From Firmicutes bacterium HGW-Firmicutes-2 (lineage in GTDB: Bacteria > Bacillota > Clostridia > Lachnospirales > Vallitaleaceae): a stretch of 64,000 nt of DNA. This document shows positions 18,788 through 26,395 of the stretch, piece after piece. The stretch lies in the NCBI GenBank assembly GCA_002841495.1, contig PGZV01000010.1, forward strand, positions 51,657 through 115,656, given 5' to 3'. The position numbers were made by a program, and so were the translations under genes. The notes below the pieces were generated by a model. The model was not told the DNA's origin and did no database searches. It saw only the letters and a program-made list of their open reading frames with translations. Every line of letters starts with the position of its first letter. The first letter of the stretch is position 1.

Positions 18788-19606
18788 ATGGAGACAATTA
18801 TAAACAACATCAAACTCAACTTTCAGGGTGCACTTGGTGCTACTTTCAACAAAGTCATCTTTGCCATTATTGTGCTCATCATTGGTTGGATCGCTATTGG
18901 CTGGGCTCTTAAAATCATAAAAAAAGTCCTCAAGCATAGTAAAGTTGATCCCACCTTAAAACCTTTTATTATATCTTTATCCTCGATTGCATTAAAAATT
19001 ATCTTGCTAGTAAGTGTCATCAATATGGCCGGTGAAGCCACTTCCTTGGTTGCGGTCCTTGGTGCTGCCAGTTTGGCTATCGGTCTTGCATTCCAAGGGG
19101 CTTTGTCAAATTTTGCAGGTGGCTTTTTGATCCTGACATTACGTCCTTTTAAAGTTGGTGATTTTGTTGAAACCCTAAGCCATAAAGGAACTGTAGAAGC
19201 CATCCATGTTTTTAACACCGTTTTAATTACCATTGACAACAAGGTCATCACCATTCCCAATGGCCAGTTATCTAATGCCACTGTCATCAACTATACTGAA
19301 AAACCAACCCGTCGTGTTGATATGACCTTTAGCGTCGGTTATGATGCCGACATCACATTGGTTGCTCAAGTTCTTGAAACGGTTATAAGTCAGCACCCTC
19401 TTATTCATGAAGACCCTGTACCCTTCATCAAACTTGCTGAACATGGTGATAGTGCCTTAGTCTTCCAAACACGTGTATGGTGTAATACCTCAGATGTATG
19501 GACAGTACATTATGATCTCTTGACCCAAGTCAAACTGGCATTTGATGAAAATAATATTAACTTTCCATTTCCTCAAATGGATGTTCATTTTAATAAAATT
19601 CAATAA
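18788..19606 (+). CDS. mscS: Small-conductance mechanosensitive channel
   Basis: A 272-residue MscS-family channel that releases solutes during hypo-osmotic shock. Three N-terminal membrane helices are visible: about 20-40, 55-80, and the pore helix at AASLAIGLAFQGALSNFAGG with its Gly/Ala packing pattern. The cytoplasmic beta domain begins LRPFKVGDFVE and the vestibule domain follows; the C-terminus ends FPFPQMDVHF, as in the family. The start at 18788 has AAAGGAGA eight bases upstream; an upstream in-frame ATG at 18752 lacks this. It is a single-gene unit bounded by a bidirectional terminator. Confidence 0.96.
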   Translation: METIINNIKLNFQGALGATFNKVIFAIIVLIIGWIAIGWALKIIKKVLKHSKVDPTLKPFIISLSSIALKIILLVSVINMAGEATSLVAVLGAASLAIGLAFQGALSNFAGGFLILTLRPFKVGDFVETLSHKGTVEAIHVFNTVLITIDNKVITIPNGQLSNATVINYTEKPTRRVDMTFSVGYDADITLVAQVLETVISQHPLIHEDPVPFIKLAEHGDSALVFQTRVWCNTSDVWTVHYDLLTQVKLAFDENNINFPFPQMDVHFNKIQ

Positions 19607-19636
19607 ATCTACTTACAAGTTGTTTACTATTAAATT

Positions 19637-19677
19637 TAAAAGGGTTCCATCCGACATTACGGATAGAACCCTTTTAT
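19637..19677. terminator. Bidirectional terminator between mscS and the ArsR-like gene
   Basis: A long stem pairs AAAAGGGTTC.ATCCG with CGGAT.GAACCCTTTT around a 6-base loop. It has A-rich and T-rich flanks, as expected for a hairpin serving the two convergent genes. Confidence 0.85.
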
Positions 19678-19701
19678 TATCTAATTTGGAATTATAAAAA
19701 C

Positions 19702-20268
19702 TTACCAGTATTTTTTGAACCAACCGGTGAAAATATTGTAAACCGACTTATCTTCACCTTCAACCTGATACCGTTCAATCAGAACACGCATCTCCTCTGC
19801 AAAGGCAAAGTATTCTTTTTCATTTAAATAAATTTCTTCTTTATCTATATAACCGTTTCTGGATTCATCTTTTCTACCATGAACCTGTTTCAGATATTTT
19901 GCGCCTTTCATGATATCTTCTTTAAACTCATCTACAACACTCAGAATCATGTTCGTTGTCGAATCAAATAAAGCCTCATGGTTATTGACGTTCTGGTAAG
20001 CAACCTTAAATTGTTCCGTTGTCAGCTTGTAATACTTAGCTGTAATGCCATTAATGACTTCTGTATGATCCAGTACTAGAATATTGATAGATAGCAGTTT
20101 TTTTACATGGTAATGTACTTTTGCAGGTACTTCTCCCATAATATCTGCTACACCTTTAACCGTTAAAGGTCTTTTGGCTTTTATATAGGCATTAATTATT
20201 TTCATTCTGTATGGATCTGAGAAAATCTTGATCTCGTCGTCAGTTTCAATCTGTCTTATGGCATTCAT
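19702..20268 (-). CDS. ArsR-like winged-helix transcriptional regulator
   Basis: A protein of 188 residues. An N-terminal winged helix (about 10-75) reads IFSDPYRMKIINAYIKAKRP, then VKGVADIMGEVPAKVHYHVKKL, the recognition-helix region of ArsR/HTH_20 proteins; YYKL closes the wing. The C-terminal half is helical with charged residues and may be a dimerization or effector region. The start at 20268 has GGAGAGG upstream. A 15-bp palindrome at 20307-20321 overlaps the probable promoter, suggesting autoregulation. The target genes and signal are unknown. Confidence 0.85.
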   Translation of the reverse strand: MNAIRQIETDDEIKIFSDPYRMKIINAYIKAKRPLTVKGVADIMGEVPAKVHYHVKKLLSINILVLDHTEVINGITAKYYKLTTEQFKVAYQNVNNHEALFDSTTNMILSVVDEFKEDIMKGAKYLKQVHGRKDESRNGYIDKEEIYLNEKEYFAFAEEMRVLIERYQVEGEDKSVYNIFTGWFKKYW

Positions 20269-20306
20269 ATTTAACCTCTCCATCACTTTTAGTATTATGT
20301 CTTGTC

Positions 20307-20321
20307 ATCCTTATAAAGGAT
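20307..20321. promoter_or_regulatory. Palindrome upstream of the ArsR-like regulator
   Basis: The sequence ATCCTTATAAAGGAT is a 6-bp inverted repeat around a 3-base centre, about 40 bp before the regulator's start codon. Autoregulatory operators of winged-helix repressors commonly look like this. Binding is inferred only. Confidence 0.4.
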
Positions 20322-20624
20322 AACATAAAGTCTCGTTCCTGTCTATTTATTAGAAGCTTTTTTATCGTCATAATTACTTTTTTTTAAAATTGAATCAATG
20401 AAAACCCTTTTAAAATTGTCACTTTTCGAGTATCACATCTTTTTTCCAGTTAAACTTGCCTACTTTTTTTATCGTTAAAATTGTTAGTATTATTATCCGT
20501 AGACTGACTAAATAATATATTTTATTTCATTAAACCTAATTTTTTCTTCATGTAAAAACAACTAAATATGGTAAGAATTCATGTATAAATATGGCATTTT
20601 CACCAAAGGATTGCCTGAATATTA
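20322..20624. other. AT-rich intergenic spacer, no gene seen
   Basis: About 300 bp of very AT-rich DNA between the ArsR-like regulator and the cold-shock promoter. There are several poly-T runs but no frame with a ribosome binding site, no strong hairpin and no repeat. Nothing else is seen. Confidence 0.5.
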
Positions 20625-20653
20625 TTGACTAATACAGTATCCTATGATATTCT
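20625..20653 (+). promoter_or_regulatory. Promoter of the cold-shock gene
   Basis: TTGACT, a 17-bp spacer and TATTCT lie about 150 bp before the start codon. This predicts an untranslated leader of about 140 nt, typical of cold-shock mRNAs whose leaders control translation by temperature. Confidence 0.6.
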
Positions 20654-20802
20654 AATATTGCAGTTGATCTATGTGCATCGTAGATATTTGATTTTATAAA
20701 TTCTTGGTATCGTGGATGGGTTTTACGAACTAGAGAAATATTAAACAATGTTTACAAAGATGTTCTATTGTTCAACACCAATATTTTCTAGGAGGATAAC
20801 AC

Positions 20803-21003
20803 ATGCAAAACGGTACTGTAAAATGGTTTGATGCAAAAAAAGGCTTTGGTTTTATTTCTACTGATAGTGGTGAAGATGTTTTCTGTCATTTTTCTGCAAT
20901 ACAATCCGACGGGTTCAAGGTGCTTGAAGAAGGCGATGCCGTATCTTTCGAAATCACAACCGGTGCAAAAGGACCTCAAGCAGCAAACGTTAGTAAAAAC
21001 TAG
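20803..21003 (+). CDS. Cold-shock protein (CspA family)
   Basis: A 66-residue single OB-fold RNA chaperone that binds single-stranded RNA and DNA and eases translation in the cold. RNP1 (KGFGFIS) and RNP2 (VFCHFSAI) are both intact after the opening [12 protein letters not shown], and the protein ends with [10 protein letters not shown] strong AGGAGGA site precedes it. A long 5' leader and a strong terminator make it a single-gene unit. RNP2 has VFCHF where most members have VFVHF. Confidence 0.97.
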   Translation: MQNGTVKWFDAKKGFGFISTDSGEDVFCHFSAIQSDGFKVLEEGDAVSFEITTGAKGPQAANVSKN

Positions 21004-21065
21004 TTAGCATTTGCTCAAAGCGGGAAAGGTCCTTGACATTTAGCTTAACAAGGCTTTCCTAGAAA

Positions 21066-21104
21066 TAAAAATAAAGGACCGTCAAGGACGGTCTTTTATT
21101 TTTG
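21066..21104. terminator. Shared terminator of cold-shock gene and aspS
   Basis: GACCGTC and GACGGTC form a stem around AAG, extended by complementary A-rich and T-rich tracts on each side. It abuts the aspS stop at 21105, so it can end both convergent transcripts. Confidence 0.88.
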
Positions 21105-22904
21105 CTATAATTCTATTTTGTCAATACGAATAGCCAATTCTTCAAGTTGTTTTTCCTCTACTACACCTGGTGCTGACGTCATTGGACATGATGCATCTTT
21201 CACTTTTGGAAAAGCAATAACGTCTCTAATGCTATCTGATCCTGTCATCAACATTGCAATTCGGTCAAGCCCATAAGCCAAACCACCATGTGGCGGTACA
21301 CCGTATCTAAAAGCATCTAAAAGGAATCCGAAGCGATCATAAGCATCTTCTTCTGAGAAACCAAGGGCTTCAAAGACACGTTCCTGAACTTCTCTTTGAT
21401 GAATTCTAAGTGATCCTCCACCAATCTCATTACCATTTAAACAAATATCATAAGCTCTTGATCGTACTTTTGAGATATCTGTAGTCATCAGCTCCATATC
21501 TTCTTCTTTTGGCATTGTAAACATATGGTGCATCGCTGTATAGCGTTTTTGTTCCGGATTCCATTCTACTAATGGAAAGTCCGTTACCCATACAAAATCA
21601 AATACATCTTTTTTAAGTAAGTCCAAACGCTTGGCGATATCCAATCTTAGATTTCCAAGTGTATTATAAACCACATCATTTTTGTCTGCACAAAACAGCA
21701 GTAAGTCTCCCGGTTGTCCATCAAGTGCTGCTACCATAGCTTCAACCGTTGCTTCTGATAAGAATTTGGTAATAGCAGACTTATAGGTACCATCTTCGGT
21801 AATGGCAATCCAAGCCATACCTTTTGCACCATAACTAACGGCTGCTTCACCTAATGCATCGATTTGGCGTCTTGGCATATCACCACAAGTTTTCGCATTG
21901 ATACCACGCACACTACCACCGCTTGATACCGCTCCACTAAAGACTTTAAAATCAGAATCCTTAACAATTTCCGAGATGTTCACAAGTTCCATTCCAAATC
22001 TTAAATCCGGTTTATCAGAACCAAATCTATCCATGGCTTCTTGATAGGTCAATCTCTTAATCGGTAATTCAATGTCCACATCCATAACTTCTTTAAACAT
22101 CTTGGCTAACAATCTTTCATTCATGTTCATGACATCATCTTCATCAACAAAAGACATCTCGATATCAATCTGAGTAAATTCAGGCTGACGGTCTGCACGA
22201 AGGTCTTCGTCTCTAAAACATTTTACAATCTGATAATATTTATCAAATCCAGATAACATCAACAATTGCTTGAAAATCTGTGGTGACTGAGGTAATGCAT
22301 AAAAATTACCCGGATTCACACGGCTGGGTACTAGGTAGTCCCTTGCACCTTCCGGTGTTGATTTTGTAAGCATTGGTGTTTCTAGGTCAACAAAGCCTTC
22401 TTCACTCATAAAGCTTCTCACCACTTCTGTTAATTTACTTCTCAACATTAATTTTTTTTGCAGATCCGGTCTTCTTAGATCGAGATATCTATACTTCAGT
22501 CTCAAATCTTCTCTTACGCTGCTGTTCTCTTCAATCTGAAAAGGCGTTGTTTCAGCATCTGATAAGATTCGAAGTTCCATTGCTCGTACTTCAATGGTTC
22601 CGGTTCGAAGGTTGGTATTAATCGTCTCTTCTGTACGTTTTTCAACTAAGCCTTTTACAGCAATTACGAACTCAGAACGAATTTTCTCAGATTTCTTAAA
22701 ACCTTCATCACCAATAGAACTGATATCCACAACCACTTGAAGTAAGCCGGTTCTATCTCTTACGTCCAAGAAAATGACACCACCTAAGTCCCGTCTTTTT
22801 TGAACCCAACCCATTATGGTTACATTTTCATCAATATGCTCTTCTGTTAATGCTGTACACATATGGGTACGTTTCATACCCGTCATTGATTCGCTAAAAC
22901 TCAT
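21105..22904 (-). CDS. aspS: Aspartyl-tRNA synthetase
   Basis: A class II synthetase that charges tRNA with aspartate. The N-terminal OB anticodon domain (VTIMGWVQKRRDLGGVIFLDVRD) is followed by the catalytic core with motif 2 FRDEDLRADRQPEFTQIDIE, a bacterial-type GAD insertion (about 300-410) and motif 3 GLDRIAML. Length is 599 residues, normal for bacterial AspRS. It lies 11 bp after hisS and shares its T-box leader. Whether it is a strict or a non-discriminating enzyme cannot be read from this alone. Confidence 0.97.
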   Translation of the reverse strand: MSFSESMTGMKRTHMCTALTEEHIDENVTIMGWVQKRRDLGGVIFLDVRDRTGLLQVVVDISSIGDEGFKKSEKIRSEFVIAVKGLVEKRTEETINTNLRTGTIEVRAMELRILSDAETTPFQIEENSSVREDLRLKYRYLDLRRPDLQKKLMLRSKLTEVVRSFMSEEGFVDLETPMLTKSTPEGARDYLVPSRVNPGNFYALPQSPQIFKQLLMLSGFDKYYQIVKCFRDEDLRADRQPEFTQIDIEMSFVDEDDVMNMNERLLAKMFKEVMDVDIELPIKRLTYQEAMDRFGSDKPDLRFGMELVNISEIVKDSDFKVFSGAVSSGGSVRGINAKTCGDMPRRQIDALGEAAVSYGAKGMAWIAITEDGTYKSAITKFLSEATVEAMVAALDGQPGDLLLFCADKNDVVYNTLGNLRLDIAKRLDLLKKDVFDFVWVTDFPLVEWNPEQKRYTAMHHMFTMPKEEDMELMTTDISKVRSRAYDICLNGNEIGGGSLRIHQREVQERVFEALGFSEEDAYDRFGFLLDAFRYGVPPHGGLAYGLDRIAMLMTGSDSIRDVIAFPKVKDASCPMTSAPGVVEEKQLEELAIRIDKIEL

Positions 22905-22915
22905 TTTAATGCCTC

Positions 22916-24172
22916 CTATGTTTCTTCGCCTGTAAACCAGGTTAATATCTCACTTAGTTTCACTTCTGTTGTTTCACCAGTTTCCATATCTTTGACTTGT
23001 ACTTGATTTGTTTTAAGCTCATTTTCTCCAATGATGATTGTTTTAAGTGCCCCAATTTTATTGGCATATTTCATTTGCGCCTTAACACTTTTACCGAGGT
23101 AATCCGTTTCAATGACTAAACCTGAACGTCGTAGATGGGTAACAATCTCATAAGCTTTTGCTGTCACTTCTTCACCCAAAATACCCACATACAAATCAAT
23201 ATTCGGTGCTGTGGCTAACGTTATATCCTCTTTTTTCAAGGCTAGCATAAGTCGTTCTATACCTATGCCAAAACCAACTGCCGGCATATCAATCTTTCCA
23301 TCTATTTCTTGAACCAACTTATCATATCGGCCACCACCACAAATGGTCATGCCATCCTGATCAATAAATTCAAATACGGTTTTGGTGTAATAATCCAGTC
23401 CCCTTACAATATCTGTATCCACTTTATAAGGAATATCAAGGGCATCCAACCATTTTTTCAAAGTTTCAAAATGCACCTTACAGTCTTCATCCAGATAATC
23501 AATGGTTCTTGGTGCATCTTTAACGATTTCTTTACAGCCTGGTACTTTGCAATCAATAATTCTTAATGGATTTTTTTCCATACGTTCTTTACATGTGCCA
23601 CAAAGTCCTTCCTTATGTTGATTCAGATATGCCATAAGGGCTTCATTATAGTCTAATCGGCAAGTACCACAGCCAATACTATTGATGTGCAATTTCGCTT
23701 TTTGAATGCCTATACGATCAAATAGGGTTCTAAGAACCGTAATGACTTCAATCTCCGCAAGTGGTCCCGGCGCTCCAAATACTTCTACCCCAAACTGATG
23801 ATGTTGCCTAAGCCTTCCGGCCTGTGGTTTCTCATATCGAAAAGCAGGGGTAATATAAAACAGTTTGGTAGGTTGAACTTCATTGAACATTTTTTGTTCT
23901 AGAAAACTTCGAACCACACCAGCGGTGCCTTCAGGCTTTAAGGTTATACTTCTATCACCTTTATCCATAAACGTATACATTTCTTTTTGAACAACATCTG
24001 TTGTTTCACCCACACCTCTTAAAAACAAATCTGTATGTTCAAATACAGGTGTTGAGATTTCTTTGATATTAAACTGTACACAAATCTCTCGTACTATCTC
24101 TTCCAATCGGGTACGAATAACCATTTCTTCTCCGAACCAGTCCTTGGTGCCTCTTGGCATTTGAGTAATCAT
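22916..24172 (-). CDS. hisS: Histidyl-tRNA synthetase
   Basis: A class II synthetase that charges tRNA-His. Motif 2 is seen at [20 protein letters not shown], the histidine-specific motif at [14 protein letters not shown], and motif 3 at [11 protein letters not shown]; the C-terminal anticodon-binding domain runs from about residue 325. Length is 418 residues. Between motif 2 and the histidine motif there is a cysteine-rich stretch ([23 protein letters not shown]) often seen in clostridial HisRS. It is the first gene of the hisS-aspS operon, with GGAGG upstream, and lies behind a T-box leader. Confidence 0.97.
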   Translation of the reverse strand: MITQMPRGTKDWFGEEMVIRTRLEEIVREICVQFNIKEISTPVFEHTDLFLRGVGETTDVVQKEMYTFMDKGDRSITLKPEGTAGVVRSFLEQKMFNEVQPTKLFYITPAFRYEKPQAGRLRQHHQFGVEVFGAPGPLAEIEVITVLRTLFDRIGIQKAKLHINSIGCGTCRLDYNEALMAYLNQHKEGLCGTCKERMEKNPLRIIDCKVPGCKEIVKDAPRTIDYLDEDCKVHFETLKKWLDALDIPYKVDTDIVRGLDYYTKTVFEFIDQDGMTICGGGRYDKLVQEIDGKIDMPAVGFGIGIERLMLALKKEDITLATAPNIDLYVGILGEEVTAKAYEIVTHLRRSGLVIETDYLGKSVKAQMKYANKIGALKTIIIGENELKTNQVQVKDMETGETTEVKLSEILTWFTGEET

Positions 24173-24264
24173 TTGAATCCTCCAATCCTACGATCTTATG
24201 TCATTGACAATACCATTATAATTATATGAAATAAGTACATATTTTAGTAAAGTACACTTTCATG

Positions 24265-24307
24265 AAAAACAAAAAACCCGTCTCTGACATATGTTGTCAG
24301 GGACGAG
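24265..24307 (-). terminator. T-box terminator hairpin in the hisS leader
   Basis: CTGACA/TGTCAG with an outer six-pair stem separated by one mismatch, then a run of six T residues and more T's. This is the terminator arm that competes with the antiterminator containing the T-box sequence just upstream. Confidence 0.85.
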
Positions 24308-24521
24308 TATTAACCCGCGGTACCACCCTAATAGAGATTGCTCTCCACTCAATGGTCTTATAACGATGACCGGCCGAATTAAGCTACTAACAATGTTTTC
24401 GCTCAATCACTCTAAGGTGTCTTTCAAATAGGTATCAGTAAAAAGCTTTCAGTCTCGGCTTTTCTCCCTTGTACTGAGGGACTTTATTCTACTTTTCCTT
24501 ATCAACGATTTGTTCATGATT
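24308..24521 (-). promoter_or_regulatory. T-box leader riboswitch of hisS-aspS
   Basis: The minus strand carries AGGGTGGTACCGCGGG (24314-24329), the near-invariant T-box that pairs with the free CCA end of uncharged tRNA. Upstream, a Stem I-like region has the distal stem AAAAGC/GCTTTT and CAGTA/TACTG, then GAAAGACACC at 24416-24425. Its GACAC contains both the Asp codon GAC and the His codon CAC, matching the two enzymes encoded. I infer that this is the specifier from its place on the 3' side of Stem I. Uncharged tRNA should favour antitermination. A consensus promoter lies just upstream. Confidence 0.92.
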
Positions 24522-24527
24522 TACTTT

Positions 24528-24556
24528 ATTCTAATGAGTAGACTTGTTTTTGTCAA
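24528..24556 (-). promoter_or_regulatory. Promoter of the hisS-aspS T-box operon
   Basis: TTGACA, a 17-bp spacer and TAGAAT are in ideal arrangement on the minus strand. Transcription would start near 24521, exactly before the T-box leader. Confidence 0.8.
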
Positions 24557-24613
24557 GTTATTTTTACACTTTCCTATAAAGGTGATGGTCTAGGCCCTTG
24601 CCTAGTTGTGCAA

Positions 24614-25912
24614 CTACGCATCCATGAAAGTTTTATCTAAGTTCTTATGGGTGAAGGATTTGATGCCACTGGCATAATCGCCGGCCTTGTGTCCATGACC
24701 AATCACTTTATATTTATATATAAGAAGACCTTCTAAACCAACCGGACCTCTGGCATGAATCTTATTGGTACTAACACCGACTTCTGCTCCAAAGCCATAG
24801 CGGAAGCCATCGCTGAATCTTGTTGAACAGTTCCAAAAAGCATTGCCTGTATCAACATGGTCCATGAACTTGAGCGCTGTTTCTTGATTGGCAGTGATAA
24901 TCGCATCAGTATGGCCTGAACCGTAGCGGTTGATATGTGCGATGGCTTCATCAAGATCATCCACCACTTTGACAGATATCTCATAATCCAGGTACTCTTT
25001 TCCCCAAGTGGATTCAGTAGCAGGTTGAGCATCCATATATAACCTGGTTCGCTCACAACCATTGACAATGACTTCTTTTTGCTTAAAAACAACATCCAAT
25101 CTTGGTAATAAAGAAGCTGCTACTTCTTGATGGACCAATAGAGTCTCCGTAGCGTTACAAACAGCAACATATTGTGTTTTGGCATCAATGACTACATCAA
25201 TAGCCATATCAATATCTGCATACTGATCAACATAAGTATGGCATATGCCATCAGCATGACCAAGTACAGGTATTCTTGAGTGATCCATAATATAACGGAC
25301 AAATTCATTAGATCCTCTTGGTATAATAAGATCTATTTCTTCATCCATCTTTAACATAGCTGTCACTTCTTCCCGTGATTCTAATAATCCAATCCAGCCC
25401 TTTGGTAAACCTACTGTTATTGTTGCCTTCTTAATGATGTTGGATAGAACCTTATTGGTTAAGGCTGCTTCCGAACCACCTTTTAATAACACTGCGTTAC
25501 CACTTTTTAGACATAGAGCTGATATTTGTACAAAGGCATCCGGTCTGGACTCAAATATGACGCCAATGACACCAATTGGGCAACTAACTTGATACAGTTC
25601 TAAGCCCTGATCCAATTCTCTTGCAAAATGTGTCACACCTACCGGTTCTTTAAGCTTAATTAAGCTTTTAAGGCCTTCGATGACATCGTTTAGTTTATTT
25701 TCATCAAATTTTAGACGCTTTAGTAAGGGCTTTGACAGATTTTCTTCCTCTGATCTTTTCAGATCTGCTTCATTGGCTTCCATGATAGCATACTTATTGG
25801 CCTCCAAAGCTTCTGCTATCGCCAGGAGTGCTTTGTTCTTAAGGGCTTCATCGGCTGTTGCCATTAATACGGAAGCTGTTTTTGCCTCTTTTGCTGCATT
25901 TATTATACTCAT
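24614..25912 (-). CDS. proA: Glutamate-5-semialdehyde dehydrogenase (gamma-glutamyl phosphate reductase)
   Basis: ProA reduces gamma-glutamyl phosphate to glutamate-5-semialdehyde with NADPH in proline synthesis. The N-terminus NAAKEAKTASVLM, the segment IGVIFESRPDAFVQISALCL, the LLKGGSEA cofactor turn, the catalytic-cysteine region QYVAVCNATETLLVH and the C-terminal ARGPVGLEGLLIYKYKV are typical. Length is 432 residues. The partner kinase gene proB, usually adjacent, is not in this window. The gene is flanked by the hisS promoter and an sRNA-like unit and probably stands alone. Confidence 0.97.
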   Translation of the reverse strand: MSIINAAKEAKTASVLMATADEALKNKALLAIAEALEANKYAIMEANEADLKRSEEENLSKPLLKRLKFDENKLNDVIEGLKSLIKLKEPVGVTHFARELDQGLELYQVSCPIGVIGVIFESRPDAFVQISALCLKSGNAVLLKGGSEAALTNKVLSNIIKKATITVGLPKGWIGLLESREEVTAMLKMDEEIDLIIPRGSNEFVRYIMDHSRIPVLGHADGICHTYVDQYADIDMAIDVVIDAKTQYVAVCNATETLLVHQEVAASLLPRLDVVFKQKEVIVNGCERTRLYMDAQPATESTWGKEYLDYEISVKVVDDLDEAIAHINRYGSGHTDAIITANQETALKFMDHVDTGNAFWNCSTRFSDGFRYGFGAEVGVSTNKIHARGPVGLEGLLIYKYKVIGHGHKAGDYASGIKSFTHKNLDKTFMDA

Positions 25913-26033
25913 AAGATCACCTCGATTTCACTGCATTATGAATTGAAAATATGCATTATTGTATCATACCCTGTTTCCGATATCAAATCATGTTTCTTAA
26001 AATTATAAAAATCAAAAAAATTAAAAAAGAGTA

Positions 26034-26062
26034 TTGACATTGATTCTCATTCGTGATATTAT
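26034..26062 (+). promoter_or_regulatory. Promoter in the proA-hemZ spacer
   Basis: TTGACA, a 17-bp spacer and TATTAT on the plus strand form a near-consensus promoter pointing away from proA and into a spacer without a gene. The spacer (TGATTCTCATTCGTGA) loosely resembles a Fur box. Regulation is not shown. Confidence 0.6.
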
Positions 26063-26068
26063 CTTTAT

Positions 26069-26245
26069 GAGATTAGTTATCATTTATAGCCTACCATTCA
26101 TTAACACTTAATGCCTTGACAACATTAAGTACTAGACTACATTTTTTAGCCTCCATAAACACAGAGTCTGATTCGCTCTGTTACTTAACACATTTTATTC
26201 TTCTAAAGTGTAGAAAAGGTCATCCCTAGGGATGGCCTTTTCTTG
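26069..26245 (+). ncRNA. Candidate small RNA
   Basis: A plus-strand transcription unit of about 175 nt runs from a near-consensus promoter to a hairpin at 26213-26242. It holds no frame with a ribosome binding site; the longest is about 14 codons. A second hairpin (ACAGAG/CTCTGT) sits near 26160-26182. The neighbours on both sides run on the minus strand, so it is neither the leader of a known gene nor antisense to one. Novel small RNA is the simplest reading; the evidence is only the promoter and terminator pair. Confidence 0.45.
26213..26245 (+). terminator. Terminator of the candidate small RNA
   Basis: AAAAGG.CATCC pairs with GGATG.CCTTTT around a short CTAG loop, followed by a moderate T-rich tail (TTTTCTTGTT). 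The near-symmetric flanks mean it could also act on the minus strand. Confidence 0.65.
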
Positions 26246-26268
26246 TTCTCAAGGAAAGTCATACTTTA
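26237..26268. repeat. Direct repeat, left copy
   Basis: About 33 bp reading CTTTTCTTGTT..., then AGGAAAGTCATACTT, recurs at 26362-26393 with three mismatches. The two copies flank a structured segment that contains hairpins and part of a repeat also found near 55 kb. Confidence 0.65.
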
Positions 26269-26298
26269 GTATTTTGCCAAAAAACGTGGCAGAATACG

Positions 26299-26369
26299 TC
26301 AAAGATCTTTCCTCTCGAACCGTTCAGAAATATGAGCAGAGCTCATAACGAAGCGAAGCTTCTTTTCTT
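26299..26369 (-). repeat. Dispersed intergenic repeat, copy A
   Basis: On the minus strand this segment carries AAGAAAAGAAGCTTCGC (26353-26369), an ATGAGC/GCTCAT hairpin and GTTCGAGAGGAAAGATCTTT (26301-26320). The same two blocks in the same order occur in opposite genome orientation at 55047-55108. It lies in the spacer after hemZ and is bounded by the direct repeats. Confidence 0.55.
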
Positions 26370-26393
26370 GTTATCTAGGAAAGTCATACTTCA
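26362..26393. repeat. Direct repeat, right copy
   Basis: Near-identical to 26237-26268. It ends 2 bp before the hemZ stop codon. Confidence 0.65.
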
Positions 26394-26395
26394 TA

